DNA of 64,000 nucleotides from Ceratodon purpureus (GCA_014871385.1 CM026422.1:10084564-10148563), one strand, 5' to 3'. Counted from the stretch's first letter, positions 37,930 to 50,074 are shown. The notes: generated by a model not told the origin, from the sequence alone. Program-made: numbers and translations.

Positions 37930-38012
37930 AGATTAGCAAGCTGCTTGACTAGATCTGTGTTGTTTTGACTCATGAGTGTGTTGATCAACTGCACTCAGCA
38001 TATATTATAAAG

Positions 38013-38062
38013 TTGCAGTTTATTTGCAGTCTATTTGCAGTTTATTTGCAGTCTATTTGCTG
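38013..38062. repeat. 11 bp tandem repeat alternating TTTA and CTA
   Basis: About four and a half copies of TTTGCAGTTTA / TTTGCAGTCTA, giving a 22 bp higher-order period, about 180 bases upstream of the acetyltransferase start. Confidence 0.85.
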
Positions 38063-38241
38063 TTCAAGCATCCGAACTGTCGCTTGGGGCAGGTGTTGGA
38101 TCCAGGTACTGTCAAAAAATTTCATCAGAGTGGCTAGCTGCAGGTTGGAGATTTGAGTTTGTAGCAACTCTGACACCCTTATTATGTACGATGTGTGCAG
38201 CGCGGTAGGGAGAGGGCGAATTGGGTACAATATTGCTTGCC

Positions 38242-40481
38242 ATGGCGGCGTCAGGTGACAGAAATATCTTTGCAGGAATGGCAGGCGGATTCGAGGTATC
38301 TAAGGTGGGAGGAATAAGAATCCGCCCTCTGCGTCCGGATGACGACATGGTACTCGCACAGAGCTGTTACAATTCTTTCGCCGTTTTCAATAACAGCGTA
38401 AATATTCCACCGCATTGGGATTTCTCCAGTGTCGAGGTTGCTGGTAGCATTTTAAAGCAAATAGCGACCGTACCGGGAATGTATGGAGTTGTTGCTGAGG
38501 AGGAGAGCTCGGGCGATTTAATGGGGGGGGGATATATGACTTCAGGTTCCATATCTTTAAACTTGAAATTCTTTCCGCTTCTAAACAAGGCATTTCAAGT
38601 TGCAAACAATGAAGGCTCTTGATCAAACTTTAAAGTATTATTGCCACTCCCTGTTCGCAGAGTAAAAATAGAGGTTCAAATCTAGGTGATAGAAACATCA
38701 GGTTCTGAGACGTCCATCTTAATATGTGCAGGAGATGCGTATGGAATTGGTCCCGTCTGGGCAGATAATGCGCACAACGGAAAAGGTGTTGGAAAAGCTG
38801 TGATGATCGCGTTGATTGCGAAGGCCAAGAGTGAGAATGCGAAATCTATTCGTCTAAACCAGGTAATCTTGTACATTCGACATGATCGCTAAGTCATTTC
38901 GAGACCCTTTAAAAATCAGCTGCTTATGGATACGTTTAAATGGGACAAGGAGTGTGCGGCCTACTGAAATCACATGTTTGAAAGAGAGAAAGCATTTAAA
39001 TGGAGTGACTGAGAAGTGTTGGTCACATGGACGAGTTGTGAAGATTGCTGCCAACGTTGTCAGTTTTAGCCTGTACGCAAGTTTGGGGTTCCTACCAGTA
39101 GAGTGTTGGCAGGAGCTTGAGGGCTGTGTGACAGAGGAACAATCTTTATCCGCAAGCCGCTCTGTTGGACTCCAGCCTCACCCAGGTACTCCTACACATC
39201 ACTATACTGAAACTACCAGTAGAGGGTAAAGCTTACCTCGCAACTGATTTTTGCCAATGATTCCAGGTGTTATTTAGAAGACAAATAGCAAATCACTCGT
39301 TGATAGATCTCTTTGATAGCGCATTCCACATCAAGCATTTTCTTTCAAAGTGCTGATCGATTCTCTTATAAATTCAGGAGTGCACGTTCGGAAAATGGAG
39401 GAAGCAGATGTGAAAGTCTGCAACGAACTTCATGGAAAAGCTAACGATTTCGGTCGAGCAGAGGAAATCAAAATGGCGATCCCAGCTGGTAATTCATGGG
39501 TTCTCGTACGAAACAAAGAAATCATGTACGTTTTACAACCGAGTCTGCTATGGAGAAATCCACATGGCTGTGATCCAGAAATGATCATGATAATAAAAGT
39601 CTATTTAGTAATTGCAACCCCTGTAATCTTTTAGACGCTAGATTGGCAGCCTTATCACGTCATCTTGCATCCAAATGACCTACTCTGATAATTGAACTAC
39701 ATCCGGGCATGTTTCTATGATTGCAGAGCATATACACTGGGCTTCGATTTCTCGGGCCATACCGTGGCCCAGACAGAAGAAGCGCTTGTGTCCCTCTTCA
39801 CGGGGGTATCTCTCCAGCATCCTGCCTCAAGTCTACTTCCAACTTTGCATTTGCCTGGCAAGCTCTATCCTCGCCTTCTGCACTGGGCACTTGCAGCCAA
39901 GCTCAAACTGATAAGGTGAGCGACATCGTCAGCATCTTCATCACCCCGAAGCAATTATATGGCTAACTGGTTTCTACTTCCTGTTTCGTTGTTTTGTATC
40001 ATGTTTCCTCTTCGGTTTCTTGTAATTTTTTGCTGAATATTTTGATCGGCTTCGGATTAAATCCCGCTGGATTCGCTGAAATCATTGGATAGTCAATTAT
40101 TACTGTTGTCATCAGAGAGTAGTTTCTTTATGATCCGCAAAACCTTGTCACAGCAGCTTGCAAAATCGCAGTAAGGCATAAATCTTTAGTGTATGTAACA
40201 TGTGTTGGCACTTGATCCTCATGGTTGAGAATCATATAATCATTTGTAGTCACTCTTTTGAGGTGTCTTCACTTTTAATTACCTCCTGGAGGTTTGTTTC
40301 GTAATAAGCCACTTGGGAAATTGTGGTGGATGGGGTTCCAAACTTCCATTTAGGATGTGATGAATCCTCCTTTAACTGTTTGTTGGTGTAATTTGATTGC
40401 AGGAGTTGTTGGCTCATGGTGATAGGCTCCTACAAATCTCCCCTGCACGACATGGTGTACTGTCCTGGCGTTAACGTCTAA
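38242..40481 (+). CDS. Two-domain GNAT family N-acetyltransferase
   Basis: Transfers an acetyl group from acetyl-CoA to an amine; the substrate cannot be told. Six exons: 38242-38545, 38732-38862, 39044-39185, 39378-39525, 39727-39915 and 40403-40481. Every border is GT/AG and every phase fits, giving 330 residues. The first GNAT domain has IRIRPLRPDDDMVLAQSCY, MYGVVAEEESSGDLMGGGY and the acetyl-CoA loop region GIGPVWADNAHNGKGVGKAV, then NVVSFSLYASLGF. The second, weaker domain starts at GVHVRKMEEADVKVCNELHG and runs through WVLVRNKE and AYTLGFDFSGHTVAQTEEAL. Exon 6 ends in GSYKSPLHDMVYCPGVNV, which matches the usual end of this tandem-GNAT group. Without exon 6 the frame would stop prematurely at the donor (ATA AGG TGA), so the last exon matters. 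The gene appears intact. Confidence 0.85.
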
Positions 40482-41567
40482 TTCGTTGTTGTCTTACTGT
40501 GGAAGCAGGTGCCATCGCTTAAAGAATGCATCAAATCCTTGGGTTTGAGGAAGACCTTGGTTATTAAATCAATAATGATCAGTATAGAAACCTTAAATGT
40601 TATGCAACTGGTGCAATTCAGAATGCAAAGTATACCACCAGAATGCAAAGCATACCAGGGTCTAATGTAGATTGTGGCGCATCTGCAGGACTATCAATAC
40701 TTACTTGTTTGACCCTTAACTCCCAGAGATATAGTAGTTGGGAGCATTGGATTTCAGCAGAGTTTTCCAGCATGATTGACACTGCTATAAACATAGTAAA
40801 TTAAATTAGAAGATGCAAGATGACGCGATAAGACTGCCAATCATACAAATATATTTTTAAATTGAGATCACACATTCTGCTAAAATTAGATATTCATCCG
40901 ATTGGTGGAATTGGAAAATTATAGTATGTATTTGAATTGTGTAAAGCATGCTCAAAACTGAAATTTTGGAGGGTGTGATTTCAAATTTAATCAAAATAAT
41001 TTTTGGTTAAGTTTTCAAAATTAAAAATAAAGTAGTCAAACCATGCCCTATATCAACAAGTAAAAATATATTACAATCTCTTACATTATAAATAGACTTA
41101 TACACAATTACTGTGAATTTTATAAATGAAAGTGACCTATCCATGTACGACTTTGGACAACTTTTTACATAGTGAAAATTAAAAAAATAGATACGTTGGT
41201 TAAAATCAAATTACATGCACTATTGTGAGAAATTTCAATATAATGTTATGAGAAATTTACCTATTCCCTTGAATTACAAAGTAACAACTCACTGTATGAG
41301 CCAACAACCACTATGAAGTTAAGGTAATTTAAAGGCTTTTTATTTCAATGATTAAATTACCCCTTCTCTTTAACCCTAATTCTATGTCTTTTCTCCACCT
41401 CTCTTAGAGCTTTCTTCTAGTCATGTTATAGGTTGGAACAAATATTATCTTTTTTGGGAGGATATTAAGGTTTTTCTTCCAATTATTTCATTTTTTGGTT
41501 TTAGTCTTCTTTCATTAAATTCACAAAAAAAACCTTAGATGGATTTTAATAGACAAATACCACTTAA
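40482..41567. other. Intergenic, no gene
   Basis: 3-prime side of the acetyltransferase gene, then AT-rich sequence with no recognisable coding content up to the TTAA border of the next element. Confidence 0.45.
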
Positions 41568-42660
41568 CCCCTAAAATTTTTGGCCATAAAATTCCAAATT
41601 CTACCTCAATTCTGCCATGTTTTAGTTCAGGGTAGAATTATGCAAATTCGAGCGTACTTTAAAGAATCTAACCGTAGGATCCAGTACCTAAATTGTACAT
41701 GTATGTGTACACACAAAATTTAGATTGTAACTCCTCATTGTTTGGAAGATCATAAGGTTTGAACTTGAGAGAAAAGTTTTTTTTGGTACTGGTAGGTAGG
41801 AACAGCCACCCTTCGGAGAGTGAAACAGCCAATTTTTTGAGATGGTGAGGTTGGAGGCTCTTCAGTTTTGGATTCTAAAGGGAGTTGAGAGTATGCTCAA
41901 AAAAATTGAAGACAATACAACACACAGGGGCATTGGAAAACCACATTTTCCGGTGACGGTCCGAGTCAAATGAAATGCATATACACTGGCTCTTTTTCCA
42001 CACTACAAATGCCTAAGAAGATCATCTATTTTTTGAAATCCGAACGGTGTATACATGCATTTGTATGGAAAAAAAAATTGTAGAGGAAAGAAATCCAAAA
42101 AATAAAGAAATCCAAAATAGATATGAATTTTACAGTGCTCATATACTGTGGTTTAGGAGGAGAAAATGGTGAAGGAAAATTGGGTGACGAAGGTGACCCA
42201 ATCACTATTGATCTGCCTAAAAGTTTTAATAAAACTTGGAACTTTGACTGAATATGTCTCAAGATCCGTGCGGTCAAAATTTACAAAACTTGGTACATAT
42301 CCGAATTGGATGGCTCTGAACAAGATCCTACAATTGGATTTCTCAAAATCAAGTTTTAAAAAAAATTGGGAAACAATTTCAGAAAGGATCATTTGGAAGT
42401 CACTACAGACTGTCACCAGATTTGGTACACCTCCCATCGGCCACGACCTGCCTCAACTGTCCTGAATTGAATTTTGATCTTTAAACACGAATTATTTCTT
42501 ATCTACGGGCCTGATGAAAATAAAATTTGGTCTTGTTAAAAAGATATGACAATTTCCCATGTTGAGCCAAAGTTACAACCACATCCAGTAAAATTTGACT
42601 CATAGGGAGCTTGACCGGACTCTAAATCATACCAAAATTGTTGAGTTGATGCTTTAGGGG
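41568..42660. mobile_element. Non-autonomous piggyBac-type element (copy D)
   Basis: TTAA at 41564-41567 and 42661-42664 brackets a 1093 bp segment that starts CCCCTAAA and ends TTTAGGGG, an exact 8-base inverted end. No transposase frame. The ends match those of copy A at 51869-52702 and, more loosely, the transposase-bearing element at 23.8-30.4 kb. Confidence 0.6.
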
Positions 42661-42844
42661 TTAAACAAATTTCCCGTATGCTAGTTTATAATTCTTAAAA
42701 TTTTCAATTTTTTTACATTCTTAGAATTATTTATGAACAAACATGCTATCTACATATGATAACAGTCAAGATTCTTTTGACCTGTGAATAGAGTAACTTA
42801 CTGCCTGGAACCTGAACTTCCTTTAAGACAACTTTAACCCTGTC

Positions 42845-42958
42845 CATCCGTCGCCCTGTCCGTCCGCCCGTCACCATCTGTCCGTCACCTCCTTCGTTCG
42901 TCCGTCCGTCCGTCACCACCTGTCCGTCACCTCCTTCGTCCGTCCGTCCGTCCGTCCA
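42845..42958. repeat. CCGT/TCCG-type microsatellite
   Basis: Dense runs of CCGT and GTCCGTCACC-type units, including a longer duplicated block (CACCTGTCCGTCACCTCCTTCG). A related GGAC-type array occurs at 51284-51320. Confidence 0.9.
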
Positions 42959-45361
42959 ACTTTGCGCCCTCGGCCTTTGGTGAACTCACACTCGAAGCTT
43001 AAACACGTCGACGCAGTGCTGCGACTCTGTGGATTGCGCCTCAAGCCAGGCCACCAAACGAACCTCAACTCCTCCATCGCCTCCATCGCCGCACCCAGGC
43101 TCCACACTACCAACACAGCTCCTTAGTGGATTGCTCACAACCTTACTCTTGATCCACTGCATGGGAGCGCCGTTGTCGTCGCCATGGGGATTCAGCAGGT
43201 AAGCCTCCGCAATCACTTCATTCCCAGGCTCCATTCTCATGTTCAATCCTCGTTTCCTAGGGTTTTGTCTCATTGCGCTACTATGACACTGTCCGCAATT
43301 CAGGCCATGGAGGAGGATTCGATGAAGCGATTGGATTTTGGCTGCCAATTTAGGATCGAGTTTGTTGTGAATTTGGTGAATTTGGCTTGGGATGAGCTCG
43401 ATGGTGCGGCTTGAGCTGCATTTGATTGCTTTACTGGTTCCTGAACTTGTGAGTTTGGTATGGAATGATGTGGCTAGGGTTAGAGTACTGGCAGTGGTTT
43501 CGTGTTGGTTGATTAGTCAGGGTTGTGATTGAGGTGATGTAATGGATGAGGTGATTGGATTTGGACTTGCAACTTCTGGTGCTCCGTTGCGCTGGAGTTT
43601 GAGAATGAGTTGTCAGGATCGCTGAACAGTCTGGTCTTTCTTGAGTGTCGCTATGGAGTAGCAGTTCATCTTGAGTTTAGGATTATTTTCGTTACATTTT
43701 CATGCTTTGGTAGTGAGCAGACCGCTAGTAATGTGATTTTTTCATCAAGGAGCTGGTCGTGCATTATCTTGAGTAGCTCCCGCGGGTTCATTTTTCTTTT
43801 AACAGCAGCCCTAGATACACGCGTACTGTACTTCAGACCTGTACTGCTTTTTCTCACGACTAAATCCTTTATCATAATGTTGCATTGTGGTAATTGAACA
43901 CGTTCAGTAGTATTTTATAACAGAAGCGTGTCTTTTTTGATTCAGGTTGCGTTGGCTATCACTCTAGATTTTTGCAAGTAAGAAAAATCCACGGTTCATC
44001 TGAACGCTGGTGGATAATATGGCTTGAGGTTAGATTCCTGCTCGCAGCGTGGCCAGAGGCTCGCCCTACCGGGGCTCCCCTGTGGCCGCGCTGGGAGCCG
44101 GAAGCTGCTTCTCCCAGCCCACTCTCTAGGACGGAATTGCCCATTCTACTGTAATGAGCCGAGAGAAATACGAAATGGAGAAAATATATAAGATGTCTCG
44201 AAGTCAGTCTGTACGTGACAAGCATCCACATGCGTTGCGGTTACTCCCACAATTTCATCAAGCCCGTCGAGATACTGACATAGGAGGAAATATAATGTTG
44301 GTTTGTCGGGAACAAATCAAATTTCCACCTGCCAAAAGTAAGGAAGTCCGAATTGAAAGAAAGAAACGTGCATCAAGCTAAGAGGTGCTTGGATGTTTAG
44401 TCGAGGGAAGCCTGGCAAAGCTAGGCTAGCAAGCGTTATACCGGTACGAGAATATAAAGTACGAGGTCCAATTGGAGCAGATGCAGCTTAACATCAAATT
44501 CGTGACACTATTACAGCTCTAGTTCTATGTTACTGCGTCTTCTGAATGCCTAGCTAGTACCCAATCCCTCCAGATAACTTTTCGGAAAAATGCATTATTT
44601 AGCATATCCCCATGTTAGAGATTGGCCTGGGTCGGCAAATACATGTTTGTGATCACACTATCCTTGACAAAGCTTGCATGGCTGAAGGTAGACAACATTA
44701 AATTCTAGAAGAAGATCACCATTTATTGATATTATGCGGTCTTCGTGCACAATTGATCGGCTATACACTGCGATACATGGAGTTTACCCTGGAACTGTAA
44801 ACGATAGAAGTCCCGTGTTCTAACCCTGTTCAAGTTATGGAAGATTTAAAGCTCAAGAATACCACAAAGCTTGAGCAATGGACATAGTAGTACAAGTTAA
44901 AACTGACAAGTCTTCTTAAAAAGTAACACACTACAATCTCTAAGGTGTCTCACCTAACAAACCTGCACACAACTCTTCACACAAAATCTACACAATGATA
45001 AGAAAAATGAACTTTCAAAATGCAAGTGACCATGTACTAAGTACTGAATTCACCGTTTTGCAAGGAAATGTACTGAAAAACTCTCCAAGTATTTCCACTA
45101 CTTTAAACCGGTAGTCCCCACTCACTCCCAAGGTTACCTCCCCCTTTTAACTTCGGAGTCAAAATATCTTGATCTACTACTGTGATTCCTTGAGAGCTCC
45201 GAGAGAGGTGGAGAGATCTCACATCATGAATAGGGTTCCAAATGGTGAGAGACTGTCCCGGCCTTATATACCCCGACACCCGGTTTAACACTTTTAGCAC
45301 CAAAACTGAACACTACATCAGAGCTGGCACTATAACTTAAGAGTTGGAAAACGGTAGTGTC
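42959..45361. other. Intergenic region with a possible small transcript, no supported gene
   Basis: At 43182 an ATG begins MGIQQ and is followed by a good donor (CAG/GTAAGC). At 43947 an acceptor leads to a short exon that stops after ten more residues or reaches another donor. A 75-codon Lys/Arg-rich frame begins at 44154. No homology is recognised, so a noncoding or UTR explanation is as good. A GC-rich patch at 44040-44135 is embedded in this region. The remainder up to 45361 is spacer and the 3-prime side of the GTPase gene. Confidence 0.3.
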
Positions 45362-47431
45362 TCACACCAAGCTTGTTACTTCAAGTGGGGACGCGATGCA
45401 ACGCCACGGTCCAAAAAGCGCCCTGTATGCTCCCATAAAAAATAAAAATAAAAATAAAAATACAAATACAAATACAAATAAAATGTGGGAACACGAATGC
45501 AATTCCTGAGCGATCCTTTCACGTAAGCCCTTGGGGCGTGCACCATCGTGAACTCCTGCAGCATTATTGCTGGATAGTGCTGGCGCCTTGAACACCGCCT
45601 CACCTCGTGCCTTCAACACCGCCTCAACTCGTGCCTTGAACACCGCCTCACGTCCTTCCTTGAACACCGTCTCACCTCGTGCCTTGATTTGATTCTCTTC
45701 AAACACGGCCGCGCTCTCTATACCGTCCATCCATTTCTTCAACTGCGGACCATGCAGCTCCAGCTTATAGAGCTTCTGGATCTCTTCGTTAATCCTCGCT
45801 TCTGTGATGTTGCTGTCGCCGGCGTCGGTGTTCTGTGTCACGATTGAATTCTGCTCTAAGGAGTCATCAAAGAGCGCAGCTGCTTCTACCAAAACTTTGT
45901 TCTCGTCCTTCATAGCTTCCTCCTTTCTCTCTAATATCTTCAGTATGCTCTCCTTCTTTTCCATGGTGCTGGTCGTGTCGTCCAGCACCTTCTGGATGTT
46001 TTCGTCCCTGATTGTGCGATGAGGCTCCATCTTGGTGTACACACGAATATGTCTGCTATTAGGGCACCCACAGACTCTACACTTCCCTGAAGAATAAGAA
46101 AGTTCTTTGCAGAACACGGCGTCATCTCTGGAGCAGGTAAGTTTTCGAATCAGTTTCAATTCAGGGTTCACTAAGCCGGATTCAACAAATTTGAAGCCGG
46201 CGTCGCTTACATCTAGATTAGAATCCTTCTCCACGATGTTTCCTTCCAAATTTTCGAACATACCCAATGTCGTCTCCGTGGGACTGCATTTATCATGGCA
46301 GACACTCCCTACGCACGTTTTCTCTGTGCAAACCATCTGCGGATGGTCGAGAGCCACATTTTCCTGGTACTGTTCCATTGTAAACAACTTATTTACATAG
46401 CTGCTTATATTGCCTCGTCCCTTCTGTAGTTCTTCTCTGGTCTTCTTCGTCTCCTGGAGGTTTTTCTGAATGTTGGCCGCTATATCGCCCAATGGTTTCT
46501 GAATTGATTCAAGCAAGCTTCTAACGCGGTTGAGAGATAAGGTGTTCTTGAGGTGGTGTGGCTCCAGTGTCGAAATATGAAGTATCAGCCTCACTGCCTC
46601 GTTTGCTGATTTGTTCCAGCTGCTTTCACAATCCTTAAATTCTAGTTCTCCTAAATCCCCACTCTCCTTCAAAATGACTTGATATCTGAAAGCCTCGCTG
46701 TCAAAGAAGTACATACTACTTTCGCTCCTGAGATCGATATTGACCGTGATGTCCTTCAGCATGTTCTCAAGGAGAGGGAGAGTGGACCCAATCGTAAACT
46801 GCGTGTTCTTCGAGTTTGTGAAGCAGAAGAGTATGTTGCGTGAAGCATCTTCGTGAAGTCTCTCACGCAGATGGGCGATGGATATCTTGAGGGAATTCGT
46901 GAGTGTCACTTCATCCGGCCTGAGAAGTATGCACACAGCATGCAGCACCTCATATCGGGCTAATAATGCATCCAGTATATGTTTAATGTTGTCTGCATCC
47001 GCATCAACGCCCTTTATGTCCAGAATTCCAGGGGTGTGTATGAACCGAACTTCCCCAAACTTCCCAAGGGGGAATGTGTAAGCCTCACATCTCTTGGGGC
47101 AGGATGCACCATCCTCAAGTTCAGCAGAACAGCCGTCATAGTTGCTGGGTTCTCCGAGGACAATATTTTTCGATTTAAGACGATTCAAGTATATGTTATT
47201 GTAATGGATTTGGAATTCGCTGTGTATGGGACTTTGGAGCCCCCCCTTAACCGCTTCATCGAGAGTAAGATAGCTGAGATAGTTACCAAGCGCGTTGATG
47301 AATGTTGACTGGCCAACTCCTGATACCCCGAGCAGGAGGATGTTTAGAGGGCCATTATGTGCGGGAGCTTGGGATTCTTGGACTGTCCCTGTGATCGAAG
47401 TAGGAATTTGGGATTCCTGGACTGTCTCCAT
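45362..47431 (-). CDS. AIG1-like GTPase-fold protein with C-terminal membrane anchor
   Basis: A single 689-codon exon. Residues 30-45 form the P-loop NILLLGVSGVGQSTFIN. Position 41, normally the phosphate-binding Lys, is Gln (codon CAG). Next come the G3-like FIHTPGILD and the AIG1-like LFCFTNSKNTQF, so the protein belongs to the AIG1/septin-like GTPase fold, a group used at membranes and in defence in plants and animals. The middle has a Cys-rich segment (VCTEKTCVGSVCHDKC, then CRVCGCPNSRH) that may bind zinc, then long coiled-coil stretches (KKESILKILERKEEAMKDE). Four 8-residue repeats of the type ARGEAVFK follow, then a hydrophobic run (VFVFVFLFLFLFF) likely to anchor the protein. A short N-terminal duplication (TVQESQ twice) precedes the G domain. 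Bacterial-style operon context does not apply. Because the key Lys is missing, nucleotide hydrolysis is doubtful. Confidence 0.75.
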   Translation of the reverse strand: METVQESQIPTSITGTVQESQAPAHNGPLNILLLGVSGVGQSTFINALGNYLSYLTLDEAVKGGLQSPIHSEFQIHYNNIYLNRLKSKNIVLGEPSNYDGCSAELEDGASCPKRCEAYTFPLGKFGEVRFIHTPGILDIKGVDADADNIKHILDALLARYEVLHAVCILLRPDEVTLTNSLKISIAHLRERLHEDASRNILFCFTNSKNTQFTIGSTLPLLENMLKDITVNIDLRSESSMYFFDSEAFRYQVILKESGDLGELEFKDCESSWNKSANEAVRLILHISTLEPHHLKNTLSLNRVRSLLESIQKPLGDIAANIQKNLQETKKTREELQKGRGNISSYVNKLFTMEQYQENVALDHPQMVCTEKTCVGSVCHDKCSPTETTLGMFENLEGNIVEKDSNLDVSDAGFKFVESGLVNPELKLIRKLTCSRDDAVFCKELSYSSGKCRVCGCPNSRHIRVYTKMEPHRTIRDENIQKVLDDTTSTMEKKESILKILERKEEAMKDENKVLVEAAALFDDSLEQNSIVTQNTDAGDSNITEARINEEIQKLYKLELHGPQLKKWMDGIESAAVFEENQIKARGETVFKEGREAVFKARVEAVLKARGEAVFKAPALSSNNAAGVHDGARPKGLRERIAQELHSCSHILFVFVFVFLFLFLFFMGAYRALFGPWRCIASPLEVTSLV
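45436..45483 (-). repeat. Six-base microsatellite encoding the membrane anchor
   Basis: On the plus strand AAAAAT units pass into AAATAC units. Read on the coding strand they give alternating Phe, Leu, Tyr and Val codons that form the C-terminal hydrophobic segment of the GTPase. Confidence 0.85.
45585..45680 (-). repeat. 24 bp coding tandem repeat, four copies
   Basis: Four consecutive 24-base units of the type GCCTTGAACACCGCCTCACC (plus strand) encode four 8-residue repeats in the GTPase, three of them of type ARGEAVFK and one EGREAVFK. Confidence 0.9.
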
Positions 47432-47842
47432 GTAGTGGAAGCCCCTTCGAAAGGGGGGCTAGGCTCCGGCCGGTCTTTGCTAGCACCTAAACTGCCTCTG
47501 TTCAGCACTTACAATTTTAGAACCTCAGAATCTAACGTCTCCCGAAACATGACTGAGGTTTAGATCATCAAGAACTAAGGCACCTCCCTAACAGACCCGC
47601 AATCGGCATCAGAGAATGCTCGCAATGATGAACCACGCGACCGCATAATTACTGTCTGCTTACTATGTACGACATTGGACCGGGCATACATTGTTTTTTT
47701 TTTTTTTTTTTTTGGGAGCAAATGAAAGATTTCATTGCAAAGAATTTTAAAATAGAACCTTTATTAGACAGACTTCTGAACTAAGATTAAGAAATCATAA
47801 CCAGTTAGGAATTATTCCACCTGGAGGGATTTAGTTCCACCC

Positions 47843-47902
47843 AACTTGTTTTCCAACTTGTTTTCCAACTTGTTTTCCAACTTGTTTTCTAACTTGTTTT
47901 CC
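47843..47902. repeat. 12 bp tandem repeat, five copies
   Basis: AACTTGTTTTCC five times in a row with one change in the fourth copy. Confidence 0.95.
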
Positions 47903-49171
47903 AAAAATACGTTGGTTAAGCCACTTAGTACCGGGCATACAACCTCACGCCAAGAATCGACAAAAATCAAACCTGCTGCTAGCTAGAAAATGCAATCGAG
48001 ATCGACATAGCAAGTGCTTTAATGTTCATCGAATAATGAATCATGCCTACGTAGTCTCAGTTTTCAAAATTATGCAGGTAGTGTAGTGTCCTGTTCTAGA
48101 AACACTCCGTACTACCCAGTACATCAACATCCATGACATATCATCATTCTCAGCATTGATAGACTTGAAACACACTACACCAGTACATCGACAAGTGTAC
48201 TGTTGACATTAGCATTTAATGTTGACATTCATTTATCATTACCATTAGTAATCAGCAGTCACTGTGATAATCTTGCTACAATTCGGACTAAGCTAGTCTT
48301 ATATCGCCATGCATGACATTTTACCAGAGTGCTCAATGACAGACTTGAACACACCGGACCCGAAACATTCACAGGCACGACAGATTATCACCAATGATTG
48401 ACACACAATACTTCGGACCCATCAGCATTGACACACTTCCAATATTTCGGACTCGTGCCAGTACATCAACATGCAAGACATATCACCTTCATCAGCATTG
48501 ACAGACTTGGAACACACCGGACCAAGCACATCGCCATGAGGACATATCATCAAACTGAATGTCAGCATTGCTAGAAGGCTTACCAGGCACGTGTGAATTG
48601 ATCTCCAATGAGACCAGCAGGTTACACACGAGTTCCAAAAAAATCGCTCAACAATCAGTCGTTCGGCTTCCCAGCGTACTCGTTGGGTCACGGATCACGC
48701 ATCCTTCACGAAGAGTGCACTGTGCAGGTGAGGCTCACCGTCACTCAAACTATCAACTATAACTCCAGCTAGGTCGTGATCAGTCCCACCCCAACTCTCA
48801 GACCAAAGCTTACAGCACTCTAACAATAGCTTGACTCGAGTACTGCTCTACATAAAATCTGTGGCAGTATATAAGCACCTGCGAGGGGTGCCAAATAAAG
48901 GTCCGATGATGCTCATCTGACGTATTCTTCTTTGAATTTCTTTTCTTTCTGCTTGAACCAATCAAGGTGTTAATGAACATCTGACTACTTCCGGTTATGC
49001 CCCTTCGTTCAAGTTATGCCCTCCACCGTCCTACCTAGGAGCTACGACTTCACGCAGGGATTGGCAGCCAAATTAGCTTGATGTAAATCGATAGCCACAT
49101 CATCTTGTGAAGCTGGTTCTGCTCTAAAAATCTGTATCGAGAACAAGAATAACTTATCACGTCAAATCGGC

Positions 49172-49364
49172 ATCGGAGAACACAAATATTAAATTCAGAA
49201 TTGGTGGTAACGACAAATGTGTCACAATTGATTGTATAGACAAATATAAGCATTGGTGCGGCATCGGCATCGGCAATATCGGAGAACAGAAATATTAAAA
49301 TCAGAATCGGTGGTAAAGACAAACATCTCGCGATCGATATACAGACGAATAAATCAGCGTTGCG
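49172..49364. repeat. Tandem duplication of about 88 bp
   Basis: Copies at 49172-49260 and 49278-49364, about 75 to 80 percent alike. They share ATCGGAGAACA, AATATTAAA, TCAGAAT and GGTGGTAA, and end near TTGCG/TGCG. A short GGCATCGGCATCGGC linker lies between. Confidence 0.8.
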
Positions 49365-49730
49365 CATCTGCGCGCCTGGTTCCCGCTGTTCGATTGACTT
49401 TGATGCAGTGCATGGGGCTTCCCATATATTCCCACGATCAATATCGACATATATAGTATGTAAAAATTTTAAGCTTTAAATCATCATCATCAAAAGGACT
49501 GATGGACCGTGTCTAATTGGCAGTTGTATATCCAGCCAGGATACTCCCTACTTACTGTACTGTACTGTGGGGTACACATAGCTCACGGATTCGGGTCTCT
49601 TTATTTCCCCCCAACGAGAGGTGCAACCAAACCACAACCGCTGGTTCGGTTGCTAGGCTCGGTGGGTTCCATTTTTCTGCCCTTCCCCGTTTTGGGGTCC
49701 TGGGGTCTTTTTTTGATTTTTTTTTTTACA

Positions 49731-49755
49731 AATTTGGGGCCGTAGGCCCCAAATT
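49731..49755. repeat. 11 bp perfect hairpin
   Basis: AATTTGGGGCC and GGCCCCAAATT enclose the three bases GTA. Confidence 0.9.
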
Positions 49756-50074
49756 ACATTATGAAGGTTCTCTTGAGATCACTAGGATCCCCACTCAAGG
49801 CAAATAATAGGGGCAGAGATTTGCCCCCTCCCCTCCCAACCCCCCGAGCCTGCCCTCCGAGCCACCCCATCAGCACCTCTCGTAGAGGGTATTTAGACAG
49901 ACCCCACGGATTCCAGTAGCAGTCACTGTACAGTGGAAAAAACTGGTTTTGAATGCATGCGAGATGTTTGTAAAGGTATCTATCATTATTCATAGTCTTC
50001 TGTCCTCCTTTTTTCATGGACCAAAGTTAGTACCATTCCTCAATACCGTCTTACCCTTCTACCTAATTCTAATT

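Larger units (their letters stand above)
47432..50070. other. Intergenic region with several repeats
   Basis: No gene recognised. Contents: GTPase promoter side, a T-run near 47695, a 12 bp tandem repeat (47843-47902), a region at about 48115-48555 where sentences like CAGCATTGACAGACTTG recur three or four times in degenerate form, a tandem duplication (49172-49364) and a hairpin (49731-49755). A short inverted pair CGAGAGGTGC / GCACCTCTCG at about 49615 and 49874 hints at one more small element. Confidence 0.45.

Noticed and set aside
44154-44381. 75-codon Lys/Arg-rich frame as a small gene
   Set aside because: Has an ATG and plausible composition, but no homology is recognised and there is no supporting neighbour; mentioned only as a possibility in the spacer entry.
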